A DNA stretch of 64,000 nt from positions 2,046,001 through 2,110,000 of the forward strand of contig NZ_JBBLYU010000001.1 in assembly GCF_037911135.1 (NCBI RefSeq), in the 5' to 3' direction. This DNA comes from Phaeobacter sp. A36a-5a (GTDB lineage Bacteria > Pseudomonadota > Alphaproteobacteria > Rhodobacterales > Rhodobacteraceae). Position numbers and translations under genes: made by a program. The notes beneath the pieces are model-generated. The model was not told the origin of the DNA. It saw nothing but the letters and a program-made list of their open reading frames with translations, and made no database searches. Positions 7,803-17,414 of this stretch are shown one piece after another. Position 1 is the stretch's first letter. Each line of letters starts with the position of its first letter.

Positions 7803-9698
7803 TCAGCCCTTTGGCATCGGCTCCCAGGGGCGGGTAAAGACACCAAGCACATCCGAAATATCGGAGGCCGAGGCGCCATTGGCCTCAACCTGGGCGACCA
7901 GACCGCGGCTTTTGTCGTCGACCACATGTTCGACGCGCGCAGGCAGGCCGGCCTTCAGCAGGGCCTCATTGTAGATCCGGGTGATGGCATTCTTGCGCAG
8001 ATCAGGTTTGAACACCTTGCCCACGGCCGTCTTCGGCAGCTCATCCATCACCGTGACATGTTTCGGGATTGCCGCGCGTTCATGCACGTGGATCTTGCAA
8101 TAGGCCAAAAGATCCTCCGGCGTCACGCTTGCACCATCCACCAGCTCGACAAAGGCACATGGCACCTCGCCGGCATGGGCATCCGGCTGGCCGATTGCAC
8201 CCGCAAAGGCGACGGCCTCATGCCCCAGCAGCGCCTCTTCGATTTCGGCCGGATCAATATTATGGCCGCCGCGGATGATCAGATCCTTCGCCCGGCCTGT
8301 GATCCAGAGATAGCCATCCGCATCCAGACGGCCCAGATCGCCGGTGCGCAGATAGGTGTCCTTGTAGAACAGACCTTCGTTCTTCTCGACCTCGGTATAG
8401 GTATGACCGGCATAGACGCCGGGGCTCGAGATACAGATCTCACCGATCTCATCCACACCCAGCTCGACCATATCGCCATTGGTTGCCTTCACGATCTTGA
8501 CGTCAGTGTAGGGCAGCGGAATGCCGATCGAGCCGATCTTCTTTTCGCCCTGAACCGGGTTGCAGGAGACCAGGCAGGTCGCCTCGGTCAGGCCGTAGCC
8601 TTCGACAATGCTGACGCCCGTTGCGCTTTCGAACCGTTTGAACAGTTCGACCGGCAGTGGCGCCGAGCCGGAGAAGGCCGTCTTCACGGTCGAGACATCG
8701 GCATCGACGGGCCGCTGCATCTTGGCCGAAATTGCAGTGGGCACGGTGATGATAAAGGAAATCTTCCAGCGTTCGATCAGCTTCCAGAAATTGTCAAAGA
8801 CACCCTCGCCGCGATAGCCCTGCGGTGTCGGGAACACTACATGCGCCCCCGAGGCCACCGCCGCCATCAGGATCACATGGCAGGCAAAGACATGGAACAG
8901 CGGCAGCGGGCACATGATATTGTCATCTGCGGTAAACAGCAGCTTACTGCCCAGCCAGCCGTTGTAGTTCATGCCGGAATAGGTGTGCTGCGCCACTTTG
9001 GGCATCCCGGTGGTGCCGCCGGTGTGGAAATAGCAGGCCACCCGGTCGCTGTCGGAATCCGCGAACGTCAGCTCGGTCGGATGCTTGCGCAGCTCTTTGT
9101 TGAAATTCTTGTAATCCGCATGGGCCAGCTTGTCCTTGCCCTCAAGCTTGGGGCGGATCATCGGTACAATCCAGGATTTTGGCGGCGTCAGATAGCGGTT
9201 GAGGTCGATTTCCAGAACCGTGTTCACCTTGGGCGCATGGCGCACCGCCTCCGCCACCTTCTGGGCGACGTCGGTCTTGGGGAAAGGCTTCAGGGTCACC
9301 ACCACCTTCGCCCCGGTTTCGCGCAGGATCGAGGCGATCTGCTCCGGCTCAAGCAGAGGGTTGATCGGATTGGCGATGCCTGCCACAGCGCCGCCGAGCA
9401 GGGTCACGACGGTTTCATTGCAGTTCGGCAGGATATAGGCGACCACATCCTTTTCACCGATCCCCATGGACCGGAACATATTCGCCGCCTGGGTCACCTT
9501 GTCCTTCAGCTGGCGCCAGGTCAGGGTCTCGGCCTTATCCTTGGGACCAGAGAAAATCTGGTAGCTCACCGCGTTGTTGTCGGGAAATTTCCCGGCCGTA
9601 CGGGACAGCAACCCATAAAGCGTCGTCGGCATATTCCGCTGCCCAAAAGGCATCTCGTTCGTTAGTGCCAAGCAGTCCGCAGCCGTGGCAAATCCCAT
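7803..9698 (-). CDS. Long acyl-CoA synthetase (AMP-forming)
   Basis: An adenylate-forming ligase of 631 aa that should activate a carboxylic acid, probably a fatty acid, to its CoA thioester. The start has GGAGG seven bases upstream. The P-loop-like AMP motif reads HTGGTTGMPKVAQH near residue 225. The A5-type motif VEGYGLTEAT is near residue 370, and the hinge YLWITGRAKDLIIRGGHNIDP is near residue 475. A conserved lysine lies in PKTAVGKVFK near the C-terminus. The N-terminal 60 residues precede the usual core, making it longer than many FadD proteins. It is monocistronic, bounded by a downstream terminator. The chain-length preference cannot be deduced. Confidence 0.88.
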   Translation of the reverse strand: MGFATAADCLALTNEMPFGQRNMPTTLYGLLSRTAGKFPDNNAVSYQIFSGPKDKAETLTWRQLKDKVTQAANMFRSMGIGEKDVVAYILPNCNETVVTLLGGAVAGIANPINPLLEPEQIASILRETGAKVVVTLKPFPKTDVAQKVAEAVRHAPKVNTVLEIDLNRYLTPPKSWIVPMIRPKLEGKDKLAHADYKNFNKELRKHPTELTFADSDSDRVACYFHTGGTTGMPKVAQHTYSGMNYNGWLGSKLLFTADDNIMCPLPLFHVFACHVILMAAVASGAHVVFPTPQGYRGEGVFDNFWKLIERWKISFIITVPTAISAKMQRPVDADVSTVKTAFSGSAPLPVELFKRFESATGVSIVEGYGLTEATCLVSCNPVQGEKKIGSIGIPLPYTDVKIVKATNGDMVELGVDEIGEICISSPGVYAGHTYTEVEKNEGLFYKDTYLRTGDLGRLDADGYLWITGRAKDLIIRGGHNIDPAEIEEALLGHEAVAFAGAIGQPDAHAGEVPCAFVELVDGASVTPEDLLAYCKIHVHERAAIPKHVTVMDELPKTAVGKVFKPDLRKNAITRIYNEALLKAGLPARVEHVVDDKSRGLVAQVEANGASASDISDVLGVFTRPWEPMPKG

Positions 9699-9879
9699 TG
9701 GTTTCCTCCCCTAGTCCCCTTGTGCCGGGGAATTTCAGTTAACACAAAATGATTTGAAACGACCCGCCGCGCAAGCGCGCCGACAGGGTCACGTCAAGGA
9801 AGCCTGCGCTTTGACGCAGCGACATTTGAAGTTTTTCGACCTTGAAGCCGAAATTCGGCTCATTTGAGACCGGGTCTGC

Positions 9880-11679
9880 CTATTCCGCAGCCAGCCCATC
9901 GGTGAACTGAAGGCGTGCAAGACGCGCGTAAAGCCCGCCTTCGGCAACCAGCTGATCGTGGCTACCGGTGGCCACGATACGGCCCTCTTCCATCACCACG
10001 ATGCGATCTGCCTTTTTCACGGTTGCCAGTCGATGCGCCACGATCAAGGTGGTGCGGCCCTGGCTCAGCTCATCGACAGCGGCCTGTACCAGTCGTTCGC
10101 TTTCGGCATCCAGTGCGGATGTGGCCTCATCCAGCAACAGCACCGGCGCGTCGCGCAGAATCGCGCGGGCGATGGCGATCCGTTGTTTCTGACCGCCCGA
10201 CAGCATCACGCCACGTTCCCCGACCTGGCTGTCATAGCCCTCTGGCAGCCGAGTGATAAAGTCATGGGCGGCGGCCGCACGAGCGGCGGCCTCGACCTCA
10301 GCGTCGCTGGCCTCGGGACGACCAAAGCGGATATTGTCCCGCGCCGAGGCGGCAAAGATCACCGGGTCCTGAGGCACCAGCGCGATATGCCTGCGGAAAG
10401 CATCCCGTTGCAGGTCCCGCAACGAGACACCATCCAGACAGACCGCACCATCAGTGGGATCGTAGAACCGCTGGATCATCTGGATGATGGTTGTCTTGCC
10501 CGCGCCGGAGGGGCCGACAAAGGCAACCGTCTCGCCCGGCTTCACCGTCAGGGAGACGTCGCTCAGGGCCGGAATCAGCGGACGGGCGGGATAGCGGAAG
10601 GACACATTGTCAAATCGGATTTCGCCCCGCACCGGTTCGGCCAGCGCCTGCGGACGCGACGGATCCTGCACCTCATCCACCGCCGTCAGCAGCTCCACCA
10701 GACGTTCGGTTGCGCCAGCGGCCCGTTGCAATTCGCTCCAGATCTCTGACAGCGCCGCTACCGAGCCTGCTACCAGCACCGCATAGATCACGAACTGGAC
10801 CAGGGTGCCTTCGGACATGACCCCGGCGCGCACATCGTTTGCGCCCATCCACAGGACGCCAACCACGCCGGAGAACACCAGAAAGATCACGATCACGGTC
10901 AGGAAGGCACGGGTCTGGATCCGCCGCATTGAAACGTCAAATGCGGTTTCGGTCATCCGGCTGAATTCGCCCCGGCTGGCGCTCTCATGCGTATAGGCCT
11001 GAACCGTCTGTACCGCGCCCAGCGCCTCACCCGCGTTGCCGGAAGAGGCCGCGATCCAATCCTGATTCTCGCGGCTGATCTTGCGCAGCCGCCGCCCCAA
11101 CACCAGAATCGGCACGATCACCGCAGGCACGATCAGCAGAACAAGGCTGGTCAGCTTGGCCGAGGTCAGCAGCATCAGCACCAGACCGCCGCCAAAGATC
11201 AGCATATTGCGCAGGGCAATCGACACCGACGAGCCCAGCACCGACTGGATCAGCGTTGTATCCGTGGTGATCCGGCTCAGCACCTCTCCGGTCATGATCT
11301 GCTCGAAAAACGCCGGGCTCATGCCGATGACGCGGTCAAACACCGCCTTGCGGATATCTGCAACCACCCGCTCTCCCAGCCGCGTGACCAGCGCATAGCG
11401 CAGGCCCGTGCCCACCGCCAGCAGCGCCGCAATCACCAGAGCAGCGGCGAAATACTGGTTCAGCAGCTCAGCATCGGAAACCCGGAAGTTATCGACCACC
11501 CGGCGAACCGCCAGCGGCAGCGTCAGCGACAGGCCCGCGGTGAGCACGAGTGCTAGCGTCGCGGTGGCCATCAACAGGCGGTAGGGGCGCATAAACGGCC
11601 AGAGGGCAGACAGGACACCAATCTTGCGCGATTTCTCGCGCTCTACATCCGCAGTCGGGACCGCTTGATTGCCCGCCAT
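9880..11679 (-). CDS. ABC exporter, fused membrane domain and ATPase (MsbA/ABCB-like)
   Basis: A half-transporter of 599 aa that dimerises to export lipids or drugs. The start at 11679 is chosen because AAGGAG lies five bases upstream; an upstream in-frame start would add 34 residues with no membrane character. Six membrane segments occupy about residues 35-330. The C-terminal ATPase has Walker A GPSGAGKTT, a Q-loop in LVPQDPVIF, signature LSGGQKQR, Walker B VLLLDEATSALD and the switch histidine in IVAHRLAT. A 15-bp GC-rich hairpin lies about 20 bases past the stop but lacks a T tract. The substrate is unknown. Confidence 0.9.
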   Translation of the reverse strand: MAGNQAVPTADVEREKSRKIGVLSALWPFMRPYRLLMATATLALVLTAGLSLTLPLAVRRVVDNFRVSDAELLNQYFAAALVIAALLAVGTGLRYALVTRLGERVVADIRKAVFDRVIGMSPAFFEQIMTGEVLSRITTDTTLIQSVLGSSVSIALRNMLIFGGGLVLMLLTSAKLTSLVLLIVPAVIVPILVLGRRLRKISRENQDWIAASSGNAGEALGAVQTVQAYTHESASRGEFSRMTETAFDVSMRRIQTRAFLTVIVIFLVFSGVVGVLWMGANDVRAGVMSEGTLVQFVIYAVLVAGSVAALSEIWSELQRAAGATERLVELLTAVDEVQDPSRPQALAEPVRGEIRFDNVSFRYPARPLIPALSDVSLTVKPGETVAFVGPSGAGKTTIIQMIQRFYDPTDGAVCLDGVSLRDLQRDAFRRHIALVPQDPVIFAASARDNIRFGRPEASDAEVEAAARAAAAHDFITRLPEGYDSQVGERGVMLSGGQKQRIAIARAILRDAPVLLLDEATSALDAESERLVQAAVDELSQGRTTLIVAHRLATVKKADRIVVMEEGRIVATGSHDQLVAEGGLYARLARLQFTDGLAAE

Positions 11680-11877
11680 GTCAGCTCCTTCGACGTTCCG
11701 TGTGGCAGGCTCTGTCGCCTGCGCATCGCCAAGGTTCATGACCCCGCAAACCCCTGAGGTCAAGCGCACAGAGGCCGTCAAAGCCTGTCATACCGCCGCA
11801 TGAATGGTTCGGGACCGCCCTGAACACCCCAGAGAGATCTTCTGCGCGGCTACCGGTCTAATCTATGTCGGAAATCC

Positions 11878-11951
11878 TGGAGCGGGTAGCGGGAATCGAA
11901 CCCGCACCTTAAGCTTGGAAGGCTCTTATGATACCATTTCACCATACCCGC
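11878..11951 (-). tRNA. tRNA-Gly (anticodon TCC)
   Basis: On the minus strand the acceptor arms GCGGGTA and TACCCGC pair over seven bases, the T-loop reads GTTCGATTC, and the anticodon loop is CTTCCAA, giving anticodon TCC (reads GGA/GGG). The CCA end is encoded (positions 11880-11878), with discriminator T at 11881. All arms are intact. Confidence 0.97.
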
Positions 11952-12072
11952 TCAGGGAATTTGGTCTATAAATCGGTGCTTTCGGAGCGTCAAGCGGCTG
12001 TGGCGTGAAATCGTGAAATTTCATCTGGAAGAGCCGGATTAACCGGCATCTCTCCCCTGACCACCTGTCCGC

Positions 12073-12621
12073 TCAATTGCCAAGCACCCGGCCAATCCAG
12101 CCTTTGCGCGGCGCCTCGTCCTGGCTGGCGTCGGGTGTCCCGGCCTCCTCCGCTGAGGCATCTGTTTCGACCGAACTATCCCCTTCGACGGCGGTCTGGA
12201 ACCGCTCGAAGAACTGGTCGGCCATCTTTTTGGCAAACCCGTCGATGATCCGGCTTCCAAGCTGGGCGAGTTTGCCGCCGACCTTGGCCTCGACCTCATA
12301 AGTCAGCAGGGTATGCCCGTCCTCACCATCGCTCAGCGTCACATGGGCGTCGCCCTTGGCGAACCCAGCCGCGCCGCCCTTGCCCTCCCCCCGCAGGGTC
12401 AGACTATTGGGCGCATCTAGATCGGACAGGGTCACAGTGCCACGGAATGTCGCCTTAACCGGGCCGACCTTTTGTACCACAACCGCCGTGAAACCCTCCT
12501 CGGCCGATCCCTCCATTTCCTGGCAGCCGGGCACCGCATCCTTCAGCGTTTCGGCATCCAGAAGCCCCTGCCAGACCTCGGCGCGCGGGGCAGCGATGCT
12601 GCGGGTATCGGCAAGTTTCAT
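12073..12621 (-). CDS. CoxG-like SRPBCC protein
   Basis: A 182-aa protein of the carbon-monoxide-dehydrogenase subunit G (CoxG) branch of the START/SRPBCC lipid-binding fold. The start at 12621 has AAGGAA eight bases upstream; an in-frame ATG 75 bases further out lacks a good site. The fold opens with KLADTRSIAAPRAEVWQGLLDAETLKDAVPG and includes the family motif ITDGF-like RIIDGFAKKMADQFFERF near residue 130. The acidic C-terminal tail is low complexity. CoxG takes part in carbon-monoxide-dehydrogenase maturation, but no cox genes are visible here, so a general role in molybdo-flavoenzyme maturation or membrane association is equally possible. Confidence 0.8.
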   Translation of the reverse strand: MKLADTRSIAAPRAEVWQGLLDAETLKDAVPGCQEMEGSAEEGFTAVVVQKVGPVKATFRGTVTLSDLDAPNSLTLRGEGKGGAAGFAKGDAHVTLSDGEDGHTLLTYEVEAKVGGKLAQLGSRIIDGFAKKMADQFFERFQTAVEGDSSVETDASAEEAGTPDASQDEAPRKGWIGRVLGN

Positions 12622-12963
12622 AAGCCTATTCCTTTTGCTGGCGATACATCGTGTTGCGGGCACTGGGACGCCCCTGCTGGCGCCTGCATAACGCAATCCG
12701 GCTGCGCGCCGATATGCGACATTGGTTGCAGATCAGACGGCGACGGTGCGCGCAGCAAGGATAGCACAGGCCTACGCTCCCGCCAGACGCGAAATCACGG
12801 CCGTTGCATCTTCGCGAGCCGTCTTAGACTTTTCGCCTATTGGTCGCGGCTTGCAGGTGCTGCTAGCATGAGCGGCATGGCGGGCGCGTGGCTTTGGCGC
12901 GCGATGTGACCCGCGATTGCCCGGCGCAGACCATGGACCATTGGCATAGGCTTGAGGAGTTTG

Positions 12964-13680
12964 ATGACCCATTCGCCCGCCCCAGATCATCCCCAGCGAC
13001 CTCGCACCCCGGATGCGCAGGACCCGGCAGGCTTTGTGACCGCGCTGATCGTCGAGGATCACCCGCTGTTCTGCGACGCCCTGGCGATGACGCTGCGCGC
13101 CACGGTTGGGATCACCAACATCGCAACCGCCGCGACAGTGGAACAGGCCATTTCCGAGGTTTCGGACACTCCTGCTCCCGATGCAGTGGTGCTGGATCTC
13201 AACCTGCCCGATGCTCAGGGCCTCGACGGGCTGATACGGCTGCACAATGCGACAACCGCGCCGATCCTTGTCGTATCGTCGATGGCGGACAACCGGGTCA
13301 TCAGCGCAGCCATCCACGCCGGTGCCGCCGGCTTTGTGCCCAAGCACAGCCAGCGCGAGATCTATATCGACGCCTTTGGCGCCATCGGCAGGGGCACGCC
13401 TTTCGTCCCGCCCGGCTATGTGCTGCTGCCGCGGGACAGTGAAACGCAGGATGCGACCGGGCGTCTGGCGACGCTGACCAATCAGCAGGCGCGGATCCTG
13501 CAACTGATCTGCGCGGGCAAACTGAACAAGCAGATCGCCTATGACCTGTCGATCGCCGAAACCACGGTAAAGGCGCATGTCACCGCGATCATGCGCAAAC
13601 TCGGGGTCCAAAGCCGGACCCAAGCGGTTCTGATTGCAAAGGAAACAAGCTTTGCAAACGTCTTGCAAGATCTGGGCTGA
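12964..13680 (+). CDS. LuxR/NarL-family response regulator
   Basis: A two-component transcription regulator of 238 aa, starting at the ATG at 12964 behind GAGGAG. The receiver domain (residues 25-145) has the acidic pocket VEDHP and the phospho-acceptor aspartate at about residue 78 in VVLDLNLPD. The C-terminal helix-turn-helix reads QARILQLICAGKLNKQIAYDL...TVKAHVTAIMRKL. It lies immediately upstream of a FIST sensor and a hybrid kinase, with 17 bases to the FIST start, so it is the probable output of that pathway. Confidence 0.9.
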   Translation: MTHSPAPDHPQRPRTPDAQDPAGFVTALIVEDHPLFCDALAMTLRATVGITNIATAATVEQAISEVSDTPAPDAVVLDLNLPDAQGLDGLIRLHNATTAPILVVSSMADNRVISAAIHAGAAGFVPKHSQREIYIDAFGAIGRGTPFVPPGYVLLPRDSETQDATGRLATLTNQQARILQLICAGKLNKQIAYDLSIAETTVKAHVTAIMRKLGVQSRTQAVLIAKETSFANVLQDLG

Positions 13681-13697
13681 GCTGCCTACCATCCGAC

Positions 13698-14951
13698 ATG
13701 ACGCGCCCCGCCCCCTTCCCTGACACGGCTGATCCCCGCGCAACGGCGCAGGCTTCAGACCGGGTCTCTCTGCCCGCCATGGCGGGGGCGCTGCACAATG
13801 CGGATCGCATCACCCGCACGGGACGGGCAGCGGCAGACTCCCCTGATGCGCTGGCGACATTGGCCGGAACGCTGGCGCCGCTGGACGAGCTGGAGCTGGT
13901 CATCCTCTTTGTCTCGCCGCAGGCCGATATCCATGCGCTCAGCGCGACTGCGGCGCAGCAGCTCGCACCGGCCACTGTTGTTGGGTGCACCACCGCAGGC
14001 GAGATCGGCGAAGCGGGCTATACCGACGGGGAGATCATCGCAATCGGCCTGCCGCGCAGCCATTTCTGCGCACGTGTGCTGAGCATCGAAGATCTGAACA
14101 CATATGATGCCCAGTGCCAGATCGACCAGATCATCCGCAACCGCAACGACATGGCGCGAGAGACGCCACAATGGACCTCCGAATTCGCCTTTCTGCTGAT
14201 CGACGGGCTGTCGATCAAGGAGGACGCGCTGACCGCCGATCTCGCACCCGGTCTGGGCCCCGTGCCGCTGTTTGGCGGCTCCGCAGGCGATGGTACCGAT
14301 TTTGGCGCGACCTATGTGCTCTGTGACGGCATCGCGCGCCAGAATGCGGCGGTGTTGCTACAGATCCGCAGCAATTGCCCGGTCAAGGTCTTCAACACCG
14401 ACCATCTGGTGCCCACGGCCCAGCGCATGGTGGTCACCGGTGCCGATCCCGCCCGTCGGCTGGTCTATGAAATCAACGCCGAGCCGGCCGCGCGCGAATA
14501 TGCACGGCTCCTGGGCAAGGATCCTGAACAGCTGACCACTTTCACCTTTGCGGCCCATCCCGTCGTCGTGCGCCTGGGTGGCCAGCACCATGTCCGCGCG
14601 ATTCAGCAGGTCGCTGAGACGGGCGATCTGGTGTTCTTTTCCGCCATCGACGAAGGTGTCGTGCTGACCCTGGCCGAACCCCTGGACATGGTCGATCACC
14701 TCGACCGCGCCCTGACCGCTCTTGGCGAGACACAGACCCCGGATGTGATCCTTGCCTGCGATTGCCTCCTGCGACGGATGGAAGCCCAGCAAAAACAGCT
14801 CACGCCGCAGATCTCATCGCTTCTTGCCAAACATCGTGCTGTCGGCTTCTGCACCTATGGTGAACAGGTGAATTCCATCCATGTGAACCAGACGCTGACA
14901 GGGGTTGCCATCTATCCGCCCCTGGCCTGCGACCCACCGGCACGATCATGA
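13698..14951 (+). CDS. FIST-domain sensory protein (NosP-like)
   Basis: A 417-aa protein with an N-terminal FIST_N region (ELVILFVSPQADIHALSATAAQQL...VVGCTTAGEIGEAGY) and a C-terminal FIST_C region (around residues 240-400). FIST proteins sense small ligands, and one branch, NosP, binds haem and nitric oxide and inhibits a partner hybrid kinase, NahK, in Pseudomonas and Vibrio. Here the stop overlaps the start of a PAS hybrid kinase by four bases, which matches that arrangement. Haem or NO binding by this copy is inferred from gene order, not from a ligand residue I can name. The GGSAGDGTDFGATYV segment near residue 195 is the typical FIST glycine motif. Confidence 0.82.
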   Translation: MTRPAPFPDTADPRATAQASDRVSLPAMAGALHNADRITRTGRAAADSPDALATLAGTLAPLDELELVILFVSPQADIHALSATAAQQLAPATVVGCTTAGEIGEAGYTDGEIIAIGLPRSHFCARVLSIEDLNTYDAQCQIDQIIRNRNDMARETPQWTSEFAFLLIDGLSIKEDALTADLAPGLGPVPLFGGSAGDGTDFGATYVLCDGIARQNAAVLLQIRSNCPVKVFNTDHLVPTAQRMVVTGADPARRLVYEINAEPAAREYARLLGKDPEQLTTFTFAAHPVVVRLGGQHHVRAIQQVAETGDLVFFSAIDEGVVLTLAEPLDMVDHLDRALTALGETQTPDVILACDCLLRRMEAQQKQLTPQISSLLAKHRAVGFCTYGEQVNSIHVNQTLTGVAIYPPLACDPPARS

Positions 14952-17251
14952 CGCAAGGCCTGATTGATCCGCGCGACTCGCTGGAGCGGCAGAACGAAAA
15001 ACTGCTGAAAATCACCGCAACGCTGATGCGCCGGGTGGAACAGAACACCGATGCCTCCGGTCTCGCCTATGCGCAGTTCGAACGCGCCGTTCTGCTGGAA
15101 GAGGAAATCCGCAGCCGCACCCGCGATCTGGAGCGAACGCTGGACCTTCTGAACCTGTCCAATGCCAAACTTGCCGAGGCCAACCGCGAGACCGAGGCGG
15201 CGCGCGCCAATCTCGCCGATGCCATCGAAACCGTGCAGGAGGGGTTTGCCCTCTTTAATCCGCAGGATGTACTGGTGATGTGCAACAGCCGATTTGGGAT
15301 GCACATGCCCGACATCCACGCGCGGCTGCGGCCGGGGCTGGCATTTGAGGCCTATGTCAATCTGGTCAGCGGCAGCTCGGCCCTGTCGCTGCCCGCCGGG
15401 ACCACAGCCGCCGAATGGGCCGCGCGCAGGCTGGCCCGGCATCAGGACCGCAGCGTCATGTTCAACGTTCGCATGACCGGGAACCGCTGGCTTCAGGTCA
15501 GCGAACACCGCACCTCCGACAGTGGCACCGTCATCCTGCAAACCGATGTCACCGACATCATGCGTCTTCAGCACCAGGAACGTGAACGCATCCTCGACGA
15601 TCAGGCCCGGCTCATCCGCGCCACATTGGAACACCTGAACCAGGGGGTCTGCATCTTCGATCAGCAGGCGCGTCTGGTTGGCTGGAACCGGCTCATGGGA
15701 GAGCTGCTGTCCATTCCGATCAGCCGGTTTCGCATCGGCAGCCGCTTCGAGCGGATCTTCGAACATCTGCGGGCGGAGTTCACATTTGAACAGGCCGATA
15801 TGGCCGATCAGGTCACCCTCTGGACCCGGCCAAAAGCAGATCCTGCACCGGATATCCCTTCTGAACGGATACGATCCGGCCCAGCGATACGGGCGCCGCT
15901 TTCCTTCGACGTGCAGCAGGGCATGACACGGGTCCTGACGGTTTTTATGCAGGAAATGCCCGACGGCGGTTTCGTGATCAGCTTCACCGATGTCACCGCC
16001 GAACGGACCGCTGCGCGCGCGATGAGCGAGGCCCGTGACACGCTTGAACAGCGTGTGCTTGACCGAACGCTGGAGCTGGAAGACGCGCTTCAGGCCGCCG
16101 AACGCGCCAATGCCTCAAAGTCGCGCTTTGTGGCCGCCGCCTCCCATGACCTGCTGCAACCGCTCTCGGCGGCAAAGCTCTTTGTCGCAGCGCTGCAGAG
16201 CGAATTGCCGACAGGCGGTTCCCGCGAAACCCTGAACAAGGCGGCAAATGCGCTGGACAGTGTAGAGACACTGGTCTCAGCGCTCCTTGATATTTCGCGA
16301 CTGGATTCCGGCCGCGCCACACGGCATGTGACGTCCGTCGATCTCGACGACCTGCTGCTGCAACTGCATGACGAATTGCGCCCGATGGCAGATGCCAAGG
16401 GCCTCTCGTTCCGCCTCAGGCTCAGCCAGACGCGGGTGCTGAGCGATGTGACCTACCTGCGGCGCATCCTGCAGAACCTGATATCAAATGCGCTGCGCTA
16501 TACCAGCCGGGGGGGTGTGCTTGTCGGCATCCGCCCCCGCCGGGACACGGTCCGGGTTGAGATCTGGGACACCGGGACCGGCATTCCCGACGAGGATCGC
16601 ACGCTGATCTTTGCAGAATTCCAGCGGCTGAACGCCACGGTGAGCGCCGCTGACGGCATGGGCCTTGGCCTTGCGATTGTGGAACGCGCCTGCGGGTTGC
16701 TGGGCCATCCCCTGACGCTCAGATCCCGTGTGGGGCGCGGAACGGTCTTTGCCGTTGATCTGCCCCGTGACACCGCACGGCTGCACCAGTCACATCAGTC
16801 GGAGCTGTCCGGCGCTCGCATGGCCGAGGTCGCCCCTTCCGGGACAGCCTCCCCGGATCCGGCAGCTGTGCCCTTGGGGCAGCTGATCGCGCTGCTGATC
16901 GTCACCGATCCCGATCTGCGCCACGCATTGACCTTGACGATGGAGCAATGGGGGATCGATGTCTTGCCCTGTGCCAGTGAAGAGGATGCCCGCGCCTTGC
17001 TGACGGAAATCGACGTCACACCGGATGTTCTGGTGATTGACCTGCAACTGGGGGCCGACCAGAACGGCGCCGAGGTGATCACCCGCCTCAACCGCGACCT
17101 TGGCGCGCTGCCCGCCTGCCTGATCTCCGCCGACCGCCGCCCGCAGGTCGCCCGGCTTGCCCAAAACACAGGTGCCAGATTGTTCACAAAACCCATTCAA
17201 CCGGAGCAGCTGCGCAGTTTCCTCGACGATCTGCGACAGCCGCCTCAATGA
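14948..17251 (+). CDS. PAS-containing hybrid sensor histidine kinase (NahK-like)
   Basis: A 767-aa cytoplasmic kinase with no membrane segment. In order it has an N-terminal coiled coil (residues 10-90), two PAS-like domains (about 95-205 and 215-350), a second coiled coil, a dimerisation domain with the phospho-acceptor His400 in ASHDLLQPLSAAK, an ATPase domain with NLISNALRYT and the G-box GMGLGLAIVERAC, and a C-terminal receiver with Asp698 in VLVIDLQLGAD. The HDLLQPLSAAKLF motif and soluble PAS layout are shared with NahK/ErcS'-type kinases. It is translationally coupled to the FIST gene (ATGA). The upstream LuxR regulator is a likely phosphotransfer target. Confidence 0.9.
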   Translation: MTQGLIDPRDSLERQNEKLLKITATLMRRVEQNTDASGLAYAQFERAVLLEEEIRSRTRDLERTLDLLNLSNAKLAEANRETEAARANLADAIETVQEGFALFNPQDVLVMCNSRFGMHMPDIHARLRPGLAFEAYVNLVSGSSALSLPAGTTAAEWAARRLARHQDRSVMFNVRMTGNRWLQVSEHRTSDSGTVILQTDVTDIMRLQHQERERILDDQARLIRATLEHLNQGVCIFDQQARLVGWNRLMGELLSIPISRFRIGSRFERIFEHLRAEFTFEQADMADQVTLWTRPKADPAPDIPSERIRSGPAIRAPLSFDVQQGMTRVLTVFMQEMPDGGFVISFTDVTAERTAARAMSEARDTLEQRVLDRTLELEDALQAAERANASKSRFVAAASHDLLQPLSAAKLFVAALQSELPTGGSRETLNKAANALDSVETLVSALLDISRLDSGRATRHVTSVDLDDLLLQLHDELRPMADAKGLSFRLRLSQTRVLSDVTYLRRILQNLISNALRYTSRGGVLVGIRPRRDTVRVEIWDTGTGIPDEDRTLIFAEFQRLNATVSAADGMGLGLAIVERACGLLGHPLTLRSRVGRGTVFAVDLPRDTARLHQSHQSELSGARMAEVAPSGTASPDPAAVPLGQLIALLIVTDPDLRHALTLTMEQWGIDVLPCASEEDARALLTEIDVTPDVLVIDLQLGADQNGAEVITRLNRDLGALPACLISADRRPQVARLAQNTGARLFTKPIQPEQLRSFLDDLRQPPQ

Positions 17252-17414
17252 CGCCCATGGCTTGCCCCCAGCCCCAGCGGTGGCGAGGCCATGGCGGCCC
17301 GCAGAAGATTGATCCAGCGCCCCCGCCCTGCCGTAATGCCATCGAAACACCCGCAGGCGACCCGCAAGGTCGATGCCCTGCCAGCCCCCTCCTACAGCCG
17401 AAAGGCTCTTCCAG

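Noticed and set aside
7782-9665. A long open frame opposite the acyl-CoA synthetase (plus strand).
   Set aside because: It is a codon-position shadow in GC-rich DNA: His/Arg/Asp-rich translation, no family motif, and it covers a well-supported gene.
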